64,000 nt of DNA from Chitinophaga eiseniae (GTDB lineage: Bacteria; Bacteroidota; Bacteroidia; Chitinophagales; Chitinophagaceae), in contig NZ_FUWZ01000001.1 in assembly GCF_900167135.1 (NCBI RefSeq), forward strand, positions 496,001 to 560,000, given 5' to 3'. The translations under genes and the position numbers were made by a program. A model generated the notes under the pieces. It saw only the letters and a list, made by a program, of their open reading frames with translations. It ran no database searches and was not told the DNA's origin. This document shows positions 27,975 through 37,688 of this stretch, piece by piece. How positions within the stretch are numbered: position 1 is the first letter of the stretch; each line of letters starts with the position of its first letter.

Positions 27975-28436
27975 CTACAACGGGACGTTGTAGCTCACCT
28001 TTACCTTGTCCATTACCACGTGTGTGTAAAAATGTTTCAGGTTCGGGTTGTCCATAAGATGTTTTTTGGAGAACGCTTCAAAATGGGCCATGTCCCGTGT
28101 ATGAACGATGAGTACAAAGTCATAGGTGCCCGTCACATAATAACATTGCGCCACCTCGGCGCAATTTTTCATGGCGGCTTTGAATTTATCGATTGACTTA
28201 GAGCTGCCTTCGTGCAGCACCACATCCACCACGCAGCTGATGCCTATGCCTGCGGCCAGTGGAGAGATGACAGCCACCTCCGCTTCAATCACCTTTTCAT
28301 TCCGCAGTCTCGTAAGGCGCCGTTGCACGGCGCTCTGGCTCAGGTTCACCTCTTCGCTGAGCTGTTCAGTGGTGAGCCGGTTGTTTTGTTGCAACAGGCG
28401 GAGCAACGCTTTGTCATATTCATCGAGTGGAAACAT
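27975..28436 (-). CDS. Lrp/AsnC-family transcriptional regulator
   Basis: 153 aa. An N-terminal winged helix-turn-helix (about 5-58, DKALLRLLQQNNRLTTEQLSEEVNLSQSAVQRRL) is followed by a RAM/AsnC ligand-binding domain (about 65-148, with VTGTYDFVLIVHTRD). It probably senses an amino acid. It is divergent from the PLP-dependent enzyme gene at 28552, with a 115-bp shared intergenic region, so that enzyme is the likely target. Confidence 0.95.
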   Translation of the reverse strand: MFPLDEYDKALLRLLQQNNRLTTEQLSEEVNLSQSAVQRRLTRLRNEKVIEAEVAVISPLAAGIGISCVVDVVLHEGSSKSIDKFKAAMKNCAEVAQCYYVTGTYDFVLIVHTRDMAHFEAFSKKHLMDNPNLKHFYTHVVMDKVKVSYNVPL

Positions 28437-28500
28437 AATTTACCCGTTTGTAACAGGAAAATAGGTAAAATATGCCGATTGTGGAACGATAACGGAGAAT

Positions 28501-28527
28501 TTAGTCGCTGTGACGCCGGTAATTTTG
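28501..28527 (+). promoter_or_regulatory. Putative promoter of the class-V aminotransferase-fold gene
   Basis: A -7 box TAATTTTG (28520-28527) matches TAnnTTTG, and TTAG at 28501-28504 stands at the -33 position with a 15-bp gap between the two boxes. It lies 24 bp before the start codon, in the gap shared with the divergent Lrp/AsnC gene. A direct repeat TATTTT-ACC-TATTTT on the other strand (about 28460-28475) could be a regulator site. Confidence 0.45.
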
Positions 28528-28551
28528 TGGTATAGCTAAAAATAATATACC

Positions 28552-29796
28552 ATGACGTCCGCATTACCTGTTCAAACACTCCTCAACACGGTGTTCTCCC
28601 CGGAAGAAATACAGCGCTTCAGGGAAGAGACTGCCGGTACCCGCCATGTCATCCACCTCAATAATGCAGGGGCAGGATTGATGCCCGATGTGGTAACGCA
28701 GGCGCAGCTGGACCATATCTCCCTGGAGTCCCGCATCGGAGGGTATGAAGCCGCTGCTTTGCAGGCCGAGGTGGTAAAGGCTTTTTATCAGCAATGTGCC
28801 CTGCTGCTGAACTGCAAACCTGCCAATATCGCTTTTACGGCCAGCGCTACCGATTCCTATACACGGGCCCTGTCGGCCATCCCCTTTGAAAAAGACGATG
28901 TGATACTGACAGACCGCGACGACTTCGTTTCCAACCAGATCCAGTTTCTTTCTCTTCAGAAAAGGATAGGTGTCAGGATTGTACACATCAACAATGCGGC
29001 AGTTGGTGGGGTAGACCTGAACGACCTCGGGGAAAAGCTGCATCATTACCGGCCAAGGCTACTGGCAATAACCCATATTCCCACCAACTCCGGGCTGGTG
29101 CAGCCAGTGCATGAGATCGCTGCTATCTATAGTGATTATGTAAAAGTACATCCCGGTAAAACCTGGTACATCCTCGACGCATGCCAGAGCGCCGGGCAGA
29201 TGAAGCTGGACGTAAAAGCGTTGCAATGCGATTTTTTAAGCATGACCTGTCGTAAGTTCCTCAGAGGCCCCCGCGGTACCGGAGCACTGTACATCGCAGA
29301 CAGCGCATTGCAGGCAGGATTGGAGCCGATGTTCATCGATATGAGGGGAGCCGAATGGACCGGAAAGGATAGTTATCAGCAACAACCCGATGCAAAACGG
29401 TTTGAGGATTGGGAGTTTGCCTATTCCTCTGTTATCGGTACGAAGGCCGCCATAGAATATTGTCTGCAGATAGGGGAAGAGCGTATCTGGCAGCAGGTAC
29501 GGCTGATGGCCGCTATCACAAGGGAAAAGCTGGAGGCGATAGACAAGGTCCGGGTGCTGGACCGCGGCCCGGAAAAAGGCGGACTGGTAACTTTTCATGT
29601 AGAAGGGAGTGACCCGCTACACATCGTGAACGGGCTGTTAAAAAGAAAGATCAACGTAGTGCCCAGCTATCGTGCATTCGGCCTGCTAGACTTCGATGAT
29701 AAAGGCGTGAAATGGGCCGTCAGGGCTTCGCCGCACTATTATAATACAGTGGAGGAAATTGATGCGTTTATTGCATCGCTGAAAGAAATTATCTGA
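28552..29796 (+). CDS. PLP-dependent class-V aminotransferase-fold enzyme
   Basis: 414 aa, fold type I PLP enzyme related to cysteine desulfurases and isopenicillin-N-epimerase-like proteins. Visible sites are HLNNAGAGLMP at the N-terminus, the cofactor-ring residues Asp209 and Gln212 (ILDACQSAGQ), and the Schiff-base lysine Lys235 in TCRKFLRGPRGTG. No signal peptide, so cytoplasmic. The exact substrate is not evident: a desulfurase would need an active-site cysteine loop that I do not see. Control by the divergent Lrp/AsnC protein suggests amino-acid metabolism. A terminator follows. Confidence 0.88.
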   Translation: MTSALPVQTLLNTVFSPEEIQRFREETAGTRHVIHLNNAGAGLMPDVVTQAQLDHISLESRIGGYEAAALQAEVVKAFYQQCALLLNCKPANIAFTASATDSYTRALSAIPFEKDDVILTDRDDFVSNQIQFLSLQKRIGVRIVHINNAAVGGVDLNDLGEKLHHYRPRLLAITHIPTNSGLVQPVHEIAAIYSDYVKVHPGKTWYILDACQSAGQMKLDVKALQCDFLSMTCRKFLRGPRGTGALYIADSALQAGLEPMFIDMRGAEWTGKDSYQQQPDAKRFEDWEFAYSSVIGTKAAIEYCLQIGEERIWQQVRLMAAITREKLEAIDKVRVLDRGPEKGGLVTFHVEGSDPLHIVNGLLKRKINVVPSYRAFGLLDFDDKGVKWAVRASPHYYNTVEEIDAFIASLKEII

Positions 29797-29798
29797 AT

Positions 29799-29844
29799 AA
29801 AAAGCCGGACATCTTTTACCAGGAAGATGCCCGGCCTTTTTTAT
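29799..29844 (+). terminator. Intrinsic terminator after the PLP enzyme gene
   Basis: AAGCCGG-ACATCTT pairs with AAGATGCCCGGCCTT across a short loop (one bulge and one mismatch), then TTTTTTATT. It starts a few bases after the stop. Confidence 0.8.
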
Positions 29845-30156
29845 TAAGTGTACTATTTACCCTATTAGCGAAAAAAGTATCTGTCTTGGGTAAAATCAAA
29901 TAAATAACCTACACTATTTTTCTCCATATTTGCTTTAAGATTCAACCGAAATTTAATGACCTTGTGCGAATCGGACCAAAGAACCCGTGAATTCCGAAAG
30001 GCGCTGTAAATTCAAAGCAGAACTGTATTTCCACTGACTAACAAAAGCTGATCCTTGTACTGACAGGCGTTATGAAATCCTAAAGACGACTACTTATCCA
30101 CAGATCTTTTGCTGGCCAATGCCGACGAGAAAAGATAATGTTTATGGCTATTTTAA

Positions 30157-30170
30157 TGCAAACGATTGCA
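30157..30170. promoter_or_regulatory. LacI-family operator, copy 1
   Basis: TGCAAACGATTGCA, a palindrome with a central CG and one asymmetric pair, typical of LacI/PurR-type operators. It lies ~250 bp before the susC start. The regulator gene is not in the window. Confidence 0.65.
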
Positions 30171-30241
30171 TTTCAAATGGTTAACGGTCGGTGATCCCAT
30201 ACAGATGATCGCAGCAACAGGTACTTTTCCGGCATTTTTTA

Positions 30242-30255
30242 TGCAAACGATTGCA
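30242..30255. promoter_or_regulatory. LacI-family operator, copy 2
   Basis: An identical TGCAAACGATTGCA, 85 bp centre to centre from copy 1, close to eight helical turns. That spacing would allow one tetramer or two dimers on the same face of the helix to loop the DNA. Confidence 0.65.
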
Positions 30256-30404
30256 AAAAATAAATCGCTATTTTATCAATCCTTAAAAAAAGTACGCATG
30301 TACAAAAGACTACCAGTAACACGATAAAAACAATACAACACTGATATCAACCAAAACAGTTTAATGACCGGCAGCGCGATAACCGCAGCCTGCCTGAGAG
30401 ATCT

Positions 30405-33400
30405 ATGCCCATAAGCATGGTCCGCCTAAATAAATTTCACATGAAAAACAGCATTCTCTTCTTCCTGTGTTGCACATGGATGTCATTGCTGCTGCTACTG
30501 CCCGTAAAGACAACCGGGCAGGGTAAGCCAACAACCGGCACCGTCACGGAAAAAATCAAAAAAGAAGTCCGCGGACTGGTAACCGACACCTCCGGCGCAC
30601 CCATGCCCGGCGTTACCGTACTGGTGAAAAACAGCCCGAACATCGGTACCACCACCGACATGAATGGCCGCTACATTCTGGCCGTACCGGACAATACTAC
30701 CGTTATCGTCTATACGATGGTGGGGTACACGCCACAGGAAATACCGCTCAACGCCCGCGGTATCATCAATGTACAACTGAAAACATCTTCCAGTCAGCTG
30801 AATGAAACCGTCGTGGTGGCCTATGGTAAACAGAAAAAGGCTTCGGTCATCGGCTCCATCACCACCATCAATCCCGGTGAACTGAAAGTGCCCTCCAGCA
30901 ATCTCACTACGGCACTGGCAGGCCGCCTCGCAGGCGTTATCGCCTATCAGCGCAGCGGTGAGCCCGGCATGGACAACGCGGAATTTTTTATCCGCGGCGC
31001 CACCACCTTCGGCTACAAAAAAAGTCCGCTTATCCTCATCGATGGCATCGAATACGATGTCACAGAACTGGCCCGCCTCACAACAGACGATATCGCCAGT
31101 TTCTCCATCATGAAAGACGCTACGGCCAACGCCCTCTACGGCGCCCGCGGCGCCAACGGCGTCATCCTCGTCACCACCAAAGAAGGAAAGGAAGGCAAGG
31201 CCAAATTCAACCTACGCCTCGAAAACTCTATCTCGGCACCTACCCGCGATGTGGAACTGGCAGATCCCATCACCTATATGGAACTGAACAACGAAGCAGT
31301 GCTCACCCGTAACCCGCTGGCGCCGGTCACCTACCCGCAAAGCAAAATAGATAACACCAAAGCCGGTACCAATAAAGACGTGTTTCCCACCACCAACTGG
31401 AAAGAAATGCTCTTTAAAAAACAGACGGTCAACAAACGGGCTAACTTCAACCTGGGCGGCGGCGGACAAATAGCCACCTACTTCGTCTCCGGCGGCTATA
31501 CGAAAGACAACGGTATCCTCAACGTGGATGGCCGCAATAACTTCAACAACAACATCGACCTCACCACCTATACGCTACGTTCCAACGTCAACATACGGGT
31601 AACGAAATCAACCTCCGCTATGGTACGCCTGCACGGCACCTTCGATGAATATAAGGGGCCCATCGACGGTGGCGAAAAACTCTACCAGAAAATGATCTGG
31701 TCCAACCAGGTGCTTTTCCCCGCTTATTACCCGGCTGACGACGCCCACCAGTTCGTTGCCCACCCGCTGTTCGGCAACTTCAACAACGGCGAATACCTCA
31801 ACCCCTACGCCGACATGGTGAAAGGATACAAACAATACTCCCGCTCCCTGATGCTGGCGCAGTTCGAGATAAAACAAGACCTGTCCTCCTTCATCACAAA
31901 AGGCCTGTCTGTCCGCGCCATGATGAATACCAACCGCCAGGCTTACTTCGATGTGTCCCGCCAGTACTCGCCTTTCTGGTATGCCGCCAACAACTACGAC
32001 AAACTCAATAATACCTACGTATTGCGGGACATCAACCCAGACCAGGGAACAGATTATCTGAATTATGTACCAGGTAAAAGGACCGTGGCGTCTACCTTCT
32101 ACCTGGAATCTGCAGTGGATTATAACCGGACTTTCGATAAACATGGTCTCGCCGGCATGCTCATCTTCATTGCCCGCAACAATCTCCAGACCATCGACGA
32201 TATCTCCAATCCCGGTGTCAACCTGCTGCAGAAATCACTGCCGTCCCGCAACCTGGGCCTCTCCGGCCGCGTTACCTATTCTTACGATAACCGCTTCTTC
32301 GGGGAATTTAACTTCGGCTACAACGGTTCCGAACGTTTCTACAAAACAGAACGTTACGGCTTCTTCCCCTCTGCAGGAGCAGCCTGGTTCGTTTCCAACG
32401 AAAAATTCTTCCAGCCGCTGGAAAAGGTCATCACCAAGCTAAAAGTCAGAGCCAATTATGGCCTGGTAGGTAACGACGCTATCGGCAATGAAGATGACCG
32501 CTTCTTTTACCTCTCCAACGTAAACATGAACGACGGCAAGCGGGGAGCCACCTTCGGCGTAAATGGCGGCTATAACCGGTCGGGCATCTCCATCGGCCGC
32601 TACGACAACCAGGCCATCACCTGGGAAACGGCCCAAAACTCCACCTTCGGACTGGAGATCAGCCTGTTCAACAAACTGGACATCATCGCGGAATATTTCA
32701 CGGAACAACGGTACAATATCCTCATGGACAGAGCCTCCACGCCCAAAACCATGGGCCTGCAGGCTACGCCCAAAGCCAATGTAGGCAAGGCGCAATCCAA
32801 TGCCTTCGACTTCACGGCTGATTTTAATACCAACATCGGCAGGGAATTTTTTCTGACCATGCGCGGCAACTTCACCTTTGCACGCAATAAATTCAAAGCG
32901 TACGAAGAACCCCGCTACGACGAATGGTACCGCTACCACGTAGGCTACCCGATTTCCCAACGCTGGGGATACATCGCGGAACGCCTCTTTATCGATGACG
33001 AAGAAGTAAGAAGCTCCCCCCAGCAGGCTTTCGGTAACTTCAAAACCATGGGCGGCGATATCAAATTCCGCGATGTCAACGGCGACGGACAAATCACGCC
33101 CAGCGATATGGTACCCATCGGTTTCCCTACCACGCCTGAAATTATCTACGGCTTCGGCTTCAGCGCCAAATACAAAGGCGTGGACTTCTCTGCCTTCTTC
33201 CAGGGATCCGCCCGGTCTTCCTTCTGGATAGACGTCAATGCTACTTCTCCCTTCATAGACGTGGACGACAACAGCGCTGTTACTTCCGAAACACAACTGC
33301 TGAAAGCATATGCAGACAGTCACTGGTCGGAAGAAAACCGCAACCTGTACGCTCTCTGGCCCCGCTTAAGCCCGGTACTCAATACCAACAGCACCCAAAG

Positions 33401-33638
33401 CAGCACCTGGTTTATGCGCAACGGCGCATTTCTTCGTCTCAAACAGGTGGAACTGGGATACACCGTGCCGCAGCATCTTACAAAACGTATCCACATGTCT
33501 AACCTGCGGGTGTACGCCAATGCCACCAACCTGGTCACTTTTTCCAAATTCAAACTGTGGGACATTGAAATGGGCGGAAAGGGACTTGGATACCCTATCC
33601 AGCGGGTGGTGAACTTTGGTTTGATGGTGGGCTTCTGA
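30405..33638 (+). CDS. SusC/RagA-family TonB-dependent transporter without STN domain
   Basis: Outer-membrane transporter, 1077 aa from 30405. ATGs at 30417 and 30441 are in frame, and 30441 (MKNSILFFLCCTWMSLLLLL) gives the cleanest signal peptide, so the real start may be 30441. The carboxypeptidase-regulatory-like domain (about 52-135, VRGLVTDTSGAPMPGVTV) follows directly, then the plug (VVVAYGKQKKASVIGSI, YGARGANGVILVTTKEG) and the barrel ending VVNFGLMVGF. It lacks the STN signalling domain of the other four SusC proteins here, which fits its LacI-type control. It heads a locus with SusD, two accessory lipoproteins and a GH105 enzyme, so a uronic-acid-containing glycan is the likely substrate. 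Confidence 0.96.
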   Translation: MPISMVRLNKFHMKNSILFFLCCTWMSLLLLLPVKTTGQGKPTTGTVTEKIKKEVRGLVTDTSGAPMPGVTVLVKNSPNIGTTTDMNGRYILAVPDNTTVIVYTMVGYTPQEIPLNARGIINVQLKTSSSQLNETVVVAYGKQKKASVIGSITTINPGELKVPSSNLTTALAGRLAGVIAYQRSGEPGMDNAEFFIRGATTFGYKKSPLILIDGIEYDVTELARLTTDDIASFSIMKDATANALYGARGANGVILVTTKEGKEGKAKFNLRLENSISAPTRDVELADPITYMELNNEAVLTRNPLAPVTYPQSKIDNTKAGTNKDVFPTTNWKEMLFKKQTVNKRANFNLGGGGQIATYFVSGGYTKDNGILNVDGRNNFNNNIDLTTYTLRSNVNIRVTKSTSAMVRLHGTFDEYKGPIDGGEKLYQKMIWSNQVLFPAYYPADDAHQFVAHPLFGNFNNGEYLNPYADMVKGYKQYSRSLMLAQFEIKQDLSSFITKGLSVRAMMNTNRQAYFDVSRQYSPFWYAANNYDKLNNTYVLRDINPDQGTDYLNYVPGKRTVASTFYLESAVDYNRTFDKHGLAGMLIFIARNNLQTIDDISNPGVNLLQKSLPSRNLGLSGRVTYSYDNRFFGEFNFGYNGSERFYKTERYGFFPSAGAAWFVSNEKFFQPLEKVITKLKVRANYGLVGNDAIGNEDDRFFYLSNVNMNDGKRGATFGVNGGYNRSGISIGRYDNQAITWETAQNSTFGLEISLFNKLDIIAEYFTEQRYNILMDRASTPKTMGLQATPKANVGKAQSNAFDFTADFNTNIGREFFLTMRGNFTFARNKFKAYEEPRYDEWYRYHVGYPISQRWGYIAERLFIDDEEVRSSPQQAFGNFKTMGGDIKFRDVNGDGQITPSDMVPIGFPTTPEIIYGFGFSAKYKGVDFSAFFQGSARSSFWIDVNATSPFIDVDDNSAVTSETQLLKAYADSHWSEENRNLYALWPRLSPVLNTNSTQSSTWFMRNGAFLRLKQVELGYTVPQHLTKRIHMSNLRVYANATNLVTFSKFKLWDIEMGGKGLGYPIQRVVNFGLMVGF

Positions 33639-33658
33639 TAACGACTAAAATTAAAATC

Positions 33659-35578
33659 ATGAGATATAAAATAATGATCGCATTGGTATGGATCGGCGCT
33701 TTCTGTTCCTGCAGCAAGTACCTCGATGTGGTGCCGGACAACGTGCCTACGATCGACAATGCTTTTACCCTGCGCTCCTCCGCAGAAAAATACCTGTTCA
33801 CCTGTTTTTCCTATATGCCCAGGAACGGGCATTTCAACGATAACGTGGCTTTCAACGGAGCCGATGAAGTATGGTACGATGACCCCATCCGCGATGTGGA
33901 CCCTACCAATTTCAATATCGCCAAAGGACTGCAAAGCATGACCAGCCCGCTGGCCAACTACTGGAGCGGTACCGCCCGCGGTACTTCGCTCTTTATAGGC
34001 ATCCGCGACTGTAATACTTTCCTCGCCAATATTGGCAAGGTGAGAGAACTGCGACCATATGAGCGGGAGCGATGGACCGCAGAGGTCAAATTCCTGAAGG
34101 CCTATTACCATTTCTTCCTGCTTCGCTGCTATGGCCCTATCCCGCTGATCAAAGAAAACCTGCCGGTGTCTGCGGGCTCCGAGGAAGTACAGGTATATCG
34201 CCAGCCGATAGATACCTGTATCAATTACATTGTACAGTTGCTGGATGAAGCTGCGGGCAACGAGTTCCTGCCGGCTAAACTGGAAGGCACCGAAAATACC
34301 GAACTGGGAAGAATCACCAAATGCATCGCACTGGCGCTGAAAGCCAAAGTGCTGGTGACTGCCGCCAGTCCCTTCTTCAACGGTAACCCCGATTACAGCC
34401 GTATGATAGATAATCGCGGGGTACAACTATTTCCTGCCAGCTACAGCGCTGAAAAATGGGCCCGCGCCGCGCAAGCCTGCAAGGAAGCAATAGATATTTG
34501 TCACGCTAACGGGTATACGCTGTATCACTTCCCCGGTAACTTCGGCTATAAGATCAACGATACCCTGCAGACGCAGCTGGATATCCGTGCAGCCATGACC
34601 GATAAACAGAATAATACGGAAGTGATCTGGCCCAATACCAACAGTACCGCCGGCGATATACAACGGTGGTCCATGCCGCTGATCGCCAACGGCGCCAGCA
34701 CTGCCGGCCCTAAAGGCATCATCGCGCCCACAATGAAGATGATAGAGATGTTCTACAGCAAAAACGGAGTGCCTATCACAGAAGACAAAACATGGGATTA
34801 CAGTAAACGTTATACGCTGCGTACCGCTGCTGCTGCAGACAAATATTACATCCGGACAGGGGAACAGACCGTGGAACTGCATTATGACCGGGAGCCGCGT
34901 TTCTACGCCGACGTAGCGTTTGACCGCGCGGTATGGTTTGGCAACTGGATACTCAATTATAACAAAGACAGCGCGCTCTATTTCGTGAAAGCCCGTGCTA
35001 CGGAAATCGCCTCCCGGAGAGGTATCAGCAACTACTCCGTGACTGGCTACTGGGTGAAGAAAACAGTCAACATCGAAAGCAGCGCCGCTACCGATGGTAA
35101 TATCACCAGCGGCCTGGTTGCTTATCCGTGGCCGGAAATGAGGCTTGCGGATCTTTACCTGCTGTACTCGGAAGCGTTGAATGAGGTAAACGGTCCGGGC
35201 GCCGGCACCATGCAGTGGATCAACCTGGTGAGGACAAGGGCGGGGCTCAAATCAATAGAAGAATCCTGGACCAACTTCTCCAAAAATCCGGTGAAATATA
35301 CCACCAAAGAAGGACTGCGGGAAATCATACAGCAGGAGAGGGCTATTGAGCTGTGCTTCGAAGGCCAGCGTTTCTGGGACCTGAGACGGTGGAAAACAGC
35401 GCACGTGGCGCTCAATAACCCGATCAAGGGATGGGATATCACACAGAACGCAGCGCCTTCCTACTATAAGGAAGTCCTCTTGTTCAATCAGCGCTTCGGC
35501 ATGCGTGATTACCTGTGGCCTATTGAAAATGGCGAGATGATCATCAACAAAAACCTGGTGCAGAATCCCGGCTGGTAA
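33659..35578 (+). CDS. SusD/RagB-family nutrient-binding lipoprotein
   Basis: SusD-type lipoprotein, 639 aa, longer than the others here. The lipobox region is FCSC, with Cys16 or Cys18 as the lipid site. Family signs are AEVKFLKAYYHFFLLRCYGPIPLI and the C-terminal QQERAIELCFEGQRFWDLRRW. It starts 20 bp after susC. The extra length lies mainly in the central loop region (about 290-450), as in SusD proteins for complex glycans. Confidence 0.96.
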   Translation: MRYKIMIALVWIGAFCSCSKYLDVVPDNVPTIDNAFTLRSSAEKYLFTCFSYMPRNGHFNDNVAFNGADEVWYDDPIRDVDPTNFNIAKGLQSMTSPLANYWSGTARGTSLFIGIRDCNTFLANIGKVRELRPYERERWTAEVKFLKAYYHFFLLRCYGPIPLIKENLPVSAGSEEVQVYRQPIDTCINYIVQLLDEAAGNEFLPAKLEGTENTELGRITKCIALALKAKVLVTAASPFFNGNPDYSRMIDNRGVQLFPASYSAEKWARAAQACKEAIDICHANGYTLYHFPGNFGYKINDTLQTQLDIRAAMTDKQNNTEVIWPNTNSTAGDIQRWSMPLIANGASTAGPKGIIAPTMKMIEMFYSKNGVPITEDKTWDYSKRYTLRTAAAADKYYIRTGEQTVELHYDREPRFYADVAFDRAVWFGNWILNYNKDSALYFVKARATEIASRRGISNYSVTGYWVKKTVNIESSAATDGNITSGLVAYPWPEMRLADLYLLYSEALNEVNGPGAGTMQWINLVRTRAGLKSIEESWTNFSKNPVKYTTKEGLREIIQQERAIELCFEGQRFWDLRRWKTAHVALNNPIKGWDITQNAAPSYYKEVLLFNQRFGMRDYLWPIENGEMIINKNLVQNPGW

Positions 35579-35608
35579 TCTTTTTCATGATGCTAAAAAT
35601 TTACTGAA

Positions 35609-36832
35609 ATGAAACGTTTTCATATTCTTTTATGTACAATACTGACAGCTTTCTTCGCCTGTAAGCAGGACCAGCTGAAACCTATCTCCGGAGATAAAAC
35701 GCCGCCAAACCCGATCATGAACCCTACAGTCATAGGCATGGCGGGAGCGGCAGAAATCTCTTATTCTCTTCCGGACGATCAGAACCTCTCGTATGTGCGG
35801 GCCGAGTTTGAGATCAATGGCGTAAAGAAAGAGGCTAAGTCCTCCTATTTCAAAAGATCCGTGAGGGTGGAAGGTTTCGGCGATACCGCGGAACATACGG
35901 TGACGCTTTATGCCGTCAGCCGCGCGGAGGTGGCTTCTTCGCCTGTGCAAGTCAGGGTGAAACCATTGCCGCCGGCTATCTGGAAAGTATACAAATCGCT
36001 GGACGTGGCGGAGGCTTTCGGCGGACTGCAAGTGAAATTCAGCAATGAAGACAGGGGTAAAATCGTGATCGTTACGCTGCTCTACGATCCTGCGGCTAAA
36101 GAATGGCGTAATGTGAACAACTTCTATTATGGCCTGGATTCCGGCAGGTTTACTGTCCGTGGGCTGCAGCCGGTAAAGCAGCAGTTTGGTATTTATATCA
36201 AGGACCGCTGGGATAATAAAAGCGACACCCTGCGGTTTGAACTGACACCCATATACGAAGAAGAGCTGGACAAGTCGAAGTTCATGAGCGCTATGAAGAA
36301 AAAATATCCCATACCGCAGGTGGCGCCGTTGCCGAAAACGCCCGGTGTAAAGATTGTGGAACCGGGCAACCTGTCGTCCTGGCCGATTGATAATATGTGG
36401 AACGGTATCATCGGCAACGAAGGGTATCATACTACGGAAAACAAGGACGTGCCTGTCTGGATACCCATTGATCTTGGCGTAAAGGCGGTGATCAGCCGTT
36501 ATAAGATCTGGCAGCGGCAGGCCGCTTATATCTACAACCATGGTAATCCGCATGAGTGGGAGTTGTGGGGCACCAATACCCCGACAGATGTGAACAGCTG
36601 GGTGAAGCTGGACCATCAGATCATGGAGAAGCCTTCCGGGCTGCCACTGGGCCAGAATTCCAACGAAGACATCGATGCTGCCGCGGCAGGGCAGGAGTAT
36701 GAACTGCCCGTCGGTACGCCGGCGGTGCGGTACATCGCATGGAAACACATCGACAGCTGGGCTGCCGTTGACGGTATTATCGGGCATCTCCACATCAGTG
36801 AGATCGCTATCTGGGGACAAATCAAAAAATAA
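35609..36832 (+). CDS. DUF4959/DUF5126/DUF5000-like surface lipoprotein
   Basis: 407 aa lipoprotein (Cys18, TAFFACKQ). Three beta domains are seen: an N-terminal fibronectin-like DUF4959 region (about 25-120), a middle DUF5126-like region (about 125-225, with GKIVIVTLLYDPAAKEWR) and a C-terminal discoidin-like DUF5000 region (about 250-405, with VWIPIDLGVKAVISRYKIWQRQ and HEWELWGTN). Such proteins are common third members of polysaccharide loci and probably bind glycan at the cell surface. It lies 30 bp after susD. Confidence 0.82.
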   Translation: MKRFHILLCTILTAFFACKQDQLKPISGDKTPPNPIMNPTVIGMAGAAEISYSLPDDQNLSYVRAEFEINGVKKEAKSSYFKRSVRVEGFGDTAEHTVTLYAVSRAEVASSPVQVRVKPLPPAIWKVYKSLDVAEAFGGLQVKFSNEDRGKIVIVTLLYDPAAKEWRNVNNFYYGLDSGRFTVRGLQPVKQQFGIYIKDRWDNKSDTLRFELTPIYEEELDKSKFMSAMKKKYPIPQVAPLPKTPGVKIVEPGNLSSWPIDNMWNGIIGNEGYHTTENKDVPVWIPIDLGVKAVISRYKIWQRQAAYIYNHGNPHEWELWGTNTPTDVNSWVKLDHQIMEKPSGLPLGQNSNEDIDAAAAGQEYELPVGTPAVRYIAWKHIDSWAAVDGIIGHLHISEIAIWGQIKK

Positions 36833-36846
36833 TCAAAATAATTATC

Positions 36847-37569
36847 ATGAAAGATATAAAAGCCCGATGGCTGTTGCCGGTGATGGTATTACTGCTGGCA
36901 GCCTGCAGCAAAATGGACGATACCTATCAGCAGTTCCTGGACGGAGGGGAGATCATCTATACCGGCAGGGTGGATTCGCTGAAAGTGTTGCCTGGTAAGA
37001 ACAGGGTATTGTTGTCCTGGTACCTGGTATCAGACCCGAAAATAACCACCTGCCGCGTATACTGGAACCAGCGTGGCGATTCGACAGAAGTGCCTGTAAA
37101 ACGTACAGGCGGTACCGATACCATCCGGCTGATACTGGATAAGCTGCCGGAGAATATTTACACTTTCCAGGTGTATACCTACGACAATGCAGGGCACTCG
37201 TCCGTAAAGGAAGAGGCGATCGGCAACGCTTACGGCGACGCCTATATTGCCACGCTGTCTAACCGGCCCGTGCGCTCCGCCAAATACGACGCTGCCAAAA
37301 AGGAAACGACCATCTGGTGGTTTGGTGTGAATAATCAGGTACAACATGTGGAGGTATTGTATACTAATTCCGCCGGTGTGGAAACGAAAGTGGTGCAGCG
37401 TGCTGACAGTGTGCCGGAGAATCCGCGTGATCCGCTGGAATTCCGTGCTTCGCTGAAGCTGCCGGATTATAAGGCAGGCACATCCTTCCGCTTCAGGACA
37501 GCCTATAAACCGGTAAAGATAGCGATCGACACATTTTATACAGCTTATGAAACGCGGGTCATGCAATAA
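36847..37569 (+). CDS. DUF4998-like surface lipoprotein
   Basis: 240 aa lipoprotein with lipobox LLAAC, Cys20. The mature part is two fibronectin-like beta domains: the first at about 40-125 (KVLPGKNRVLLSWYLVSDPKITTCRVYW) matches DUF4998, the second at about 135-240. It is 14 bp after the DUF5000-like gene and probably part of the same surface binding complex. Confidence 0.78.
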   Translation: MKDIKARWLLPVMVLLLAACSKMDDTYQQFLDGGEIIYTGRVDSLKVLPGKNRVLLSWYLVSDPKITTCRVYWNQRGDSTEVPVKRTGGTDTIRLILDKLPENIYTFQVYTYDNAGHSSVKEEAIGNAYGDAYIATLSNRPVRSAKYDAAKKETTIWWFGVNNQVQHVEVLYTNSAGVETKVVQRADSVPENPRDPLEFRASLKLPDYKAGTSFRFRTAYKPVKIAIDTFYTAYETRVMQ

Positions 37570-37688
37570 TGATCAAAAAAATTATAACGGGAAATGTGTA
37601 TTTTGGAAGACCATGCTGGCGGAAACCGTCGTATAAATTTTCCCGTTTAGAAAATACATCACTGATACAGCGAAAAATAATCCACTAT

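Larger units (their letters stand above)
29845..30404. other. Long leader/regulatory region of the fifth SusCD locus
   Basis: About 560 bp without a supported gene. It contains two copies of a 14-bp LacI-type palindrome (separate entries). No exact TAnnTTTG box close to the susC start was found. The A/T-rich stretch from 29850 to 29940 may hold the promoter. Confidence 0.6.

Noticed and set aside
37569..37688. Upstream start for the GH105 gene overlapping the previous stop
   Set aside because: It would place 40 basic residues before an otherwise clean signal peptide; the ATG at 37689 is preferred.
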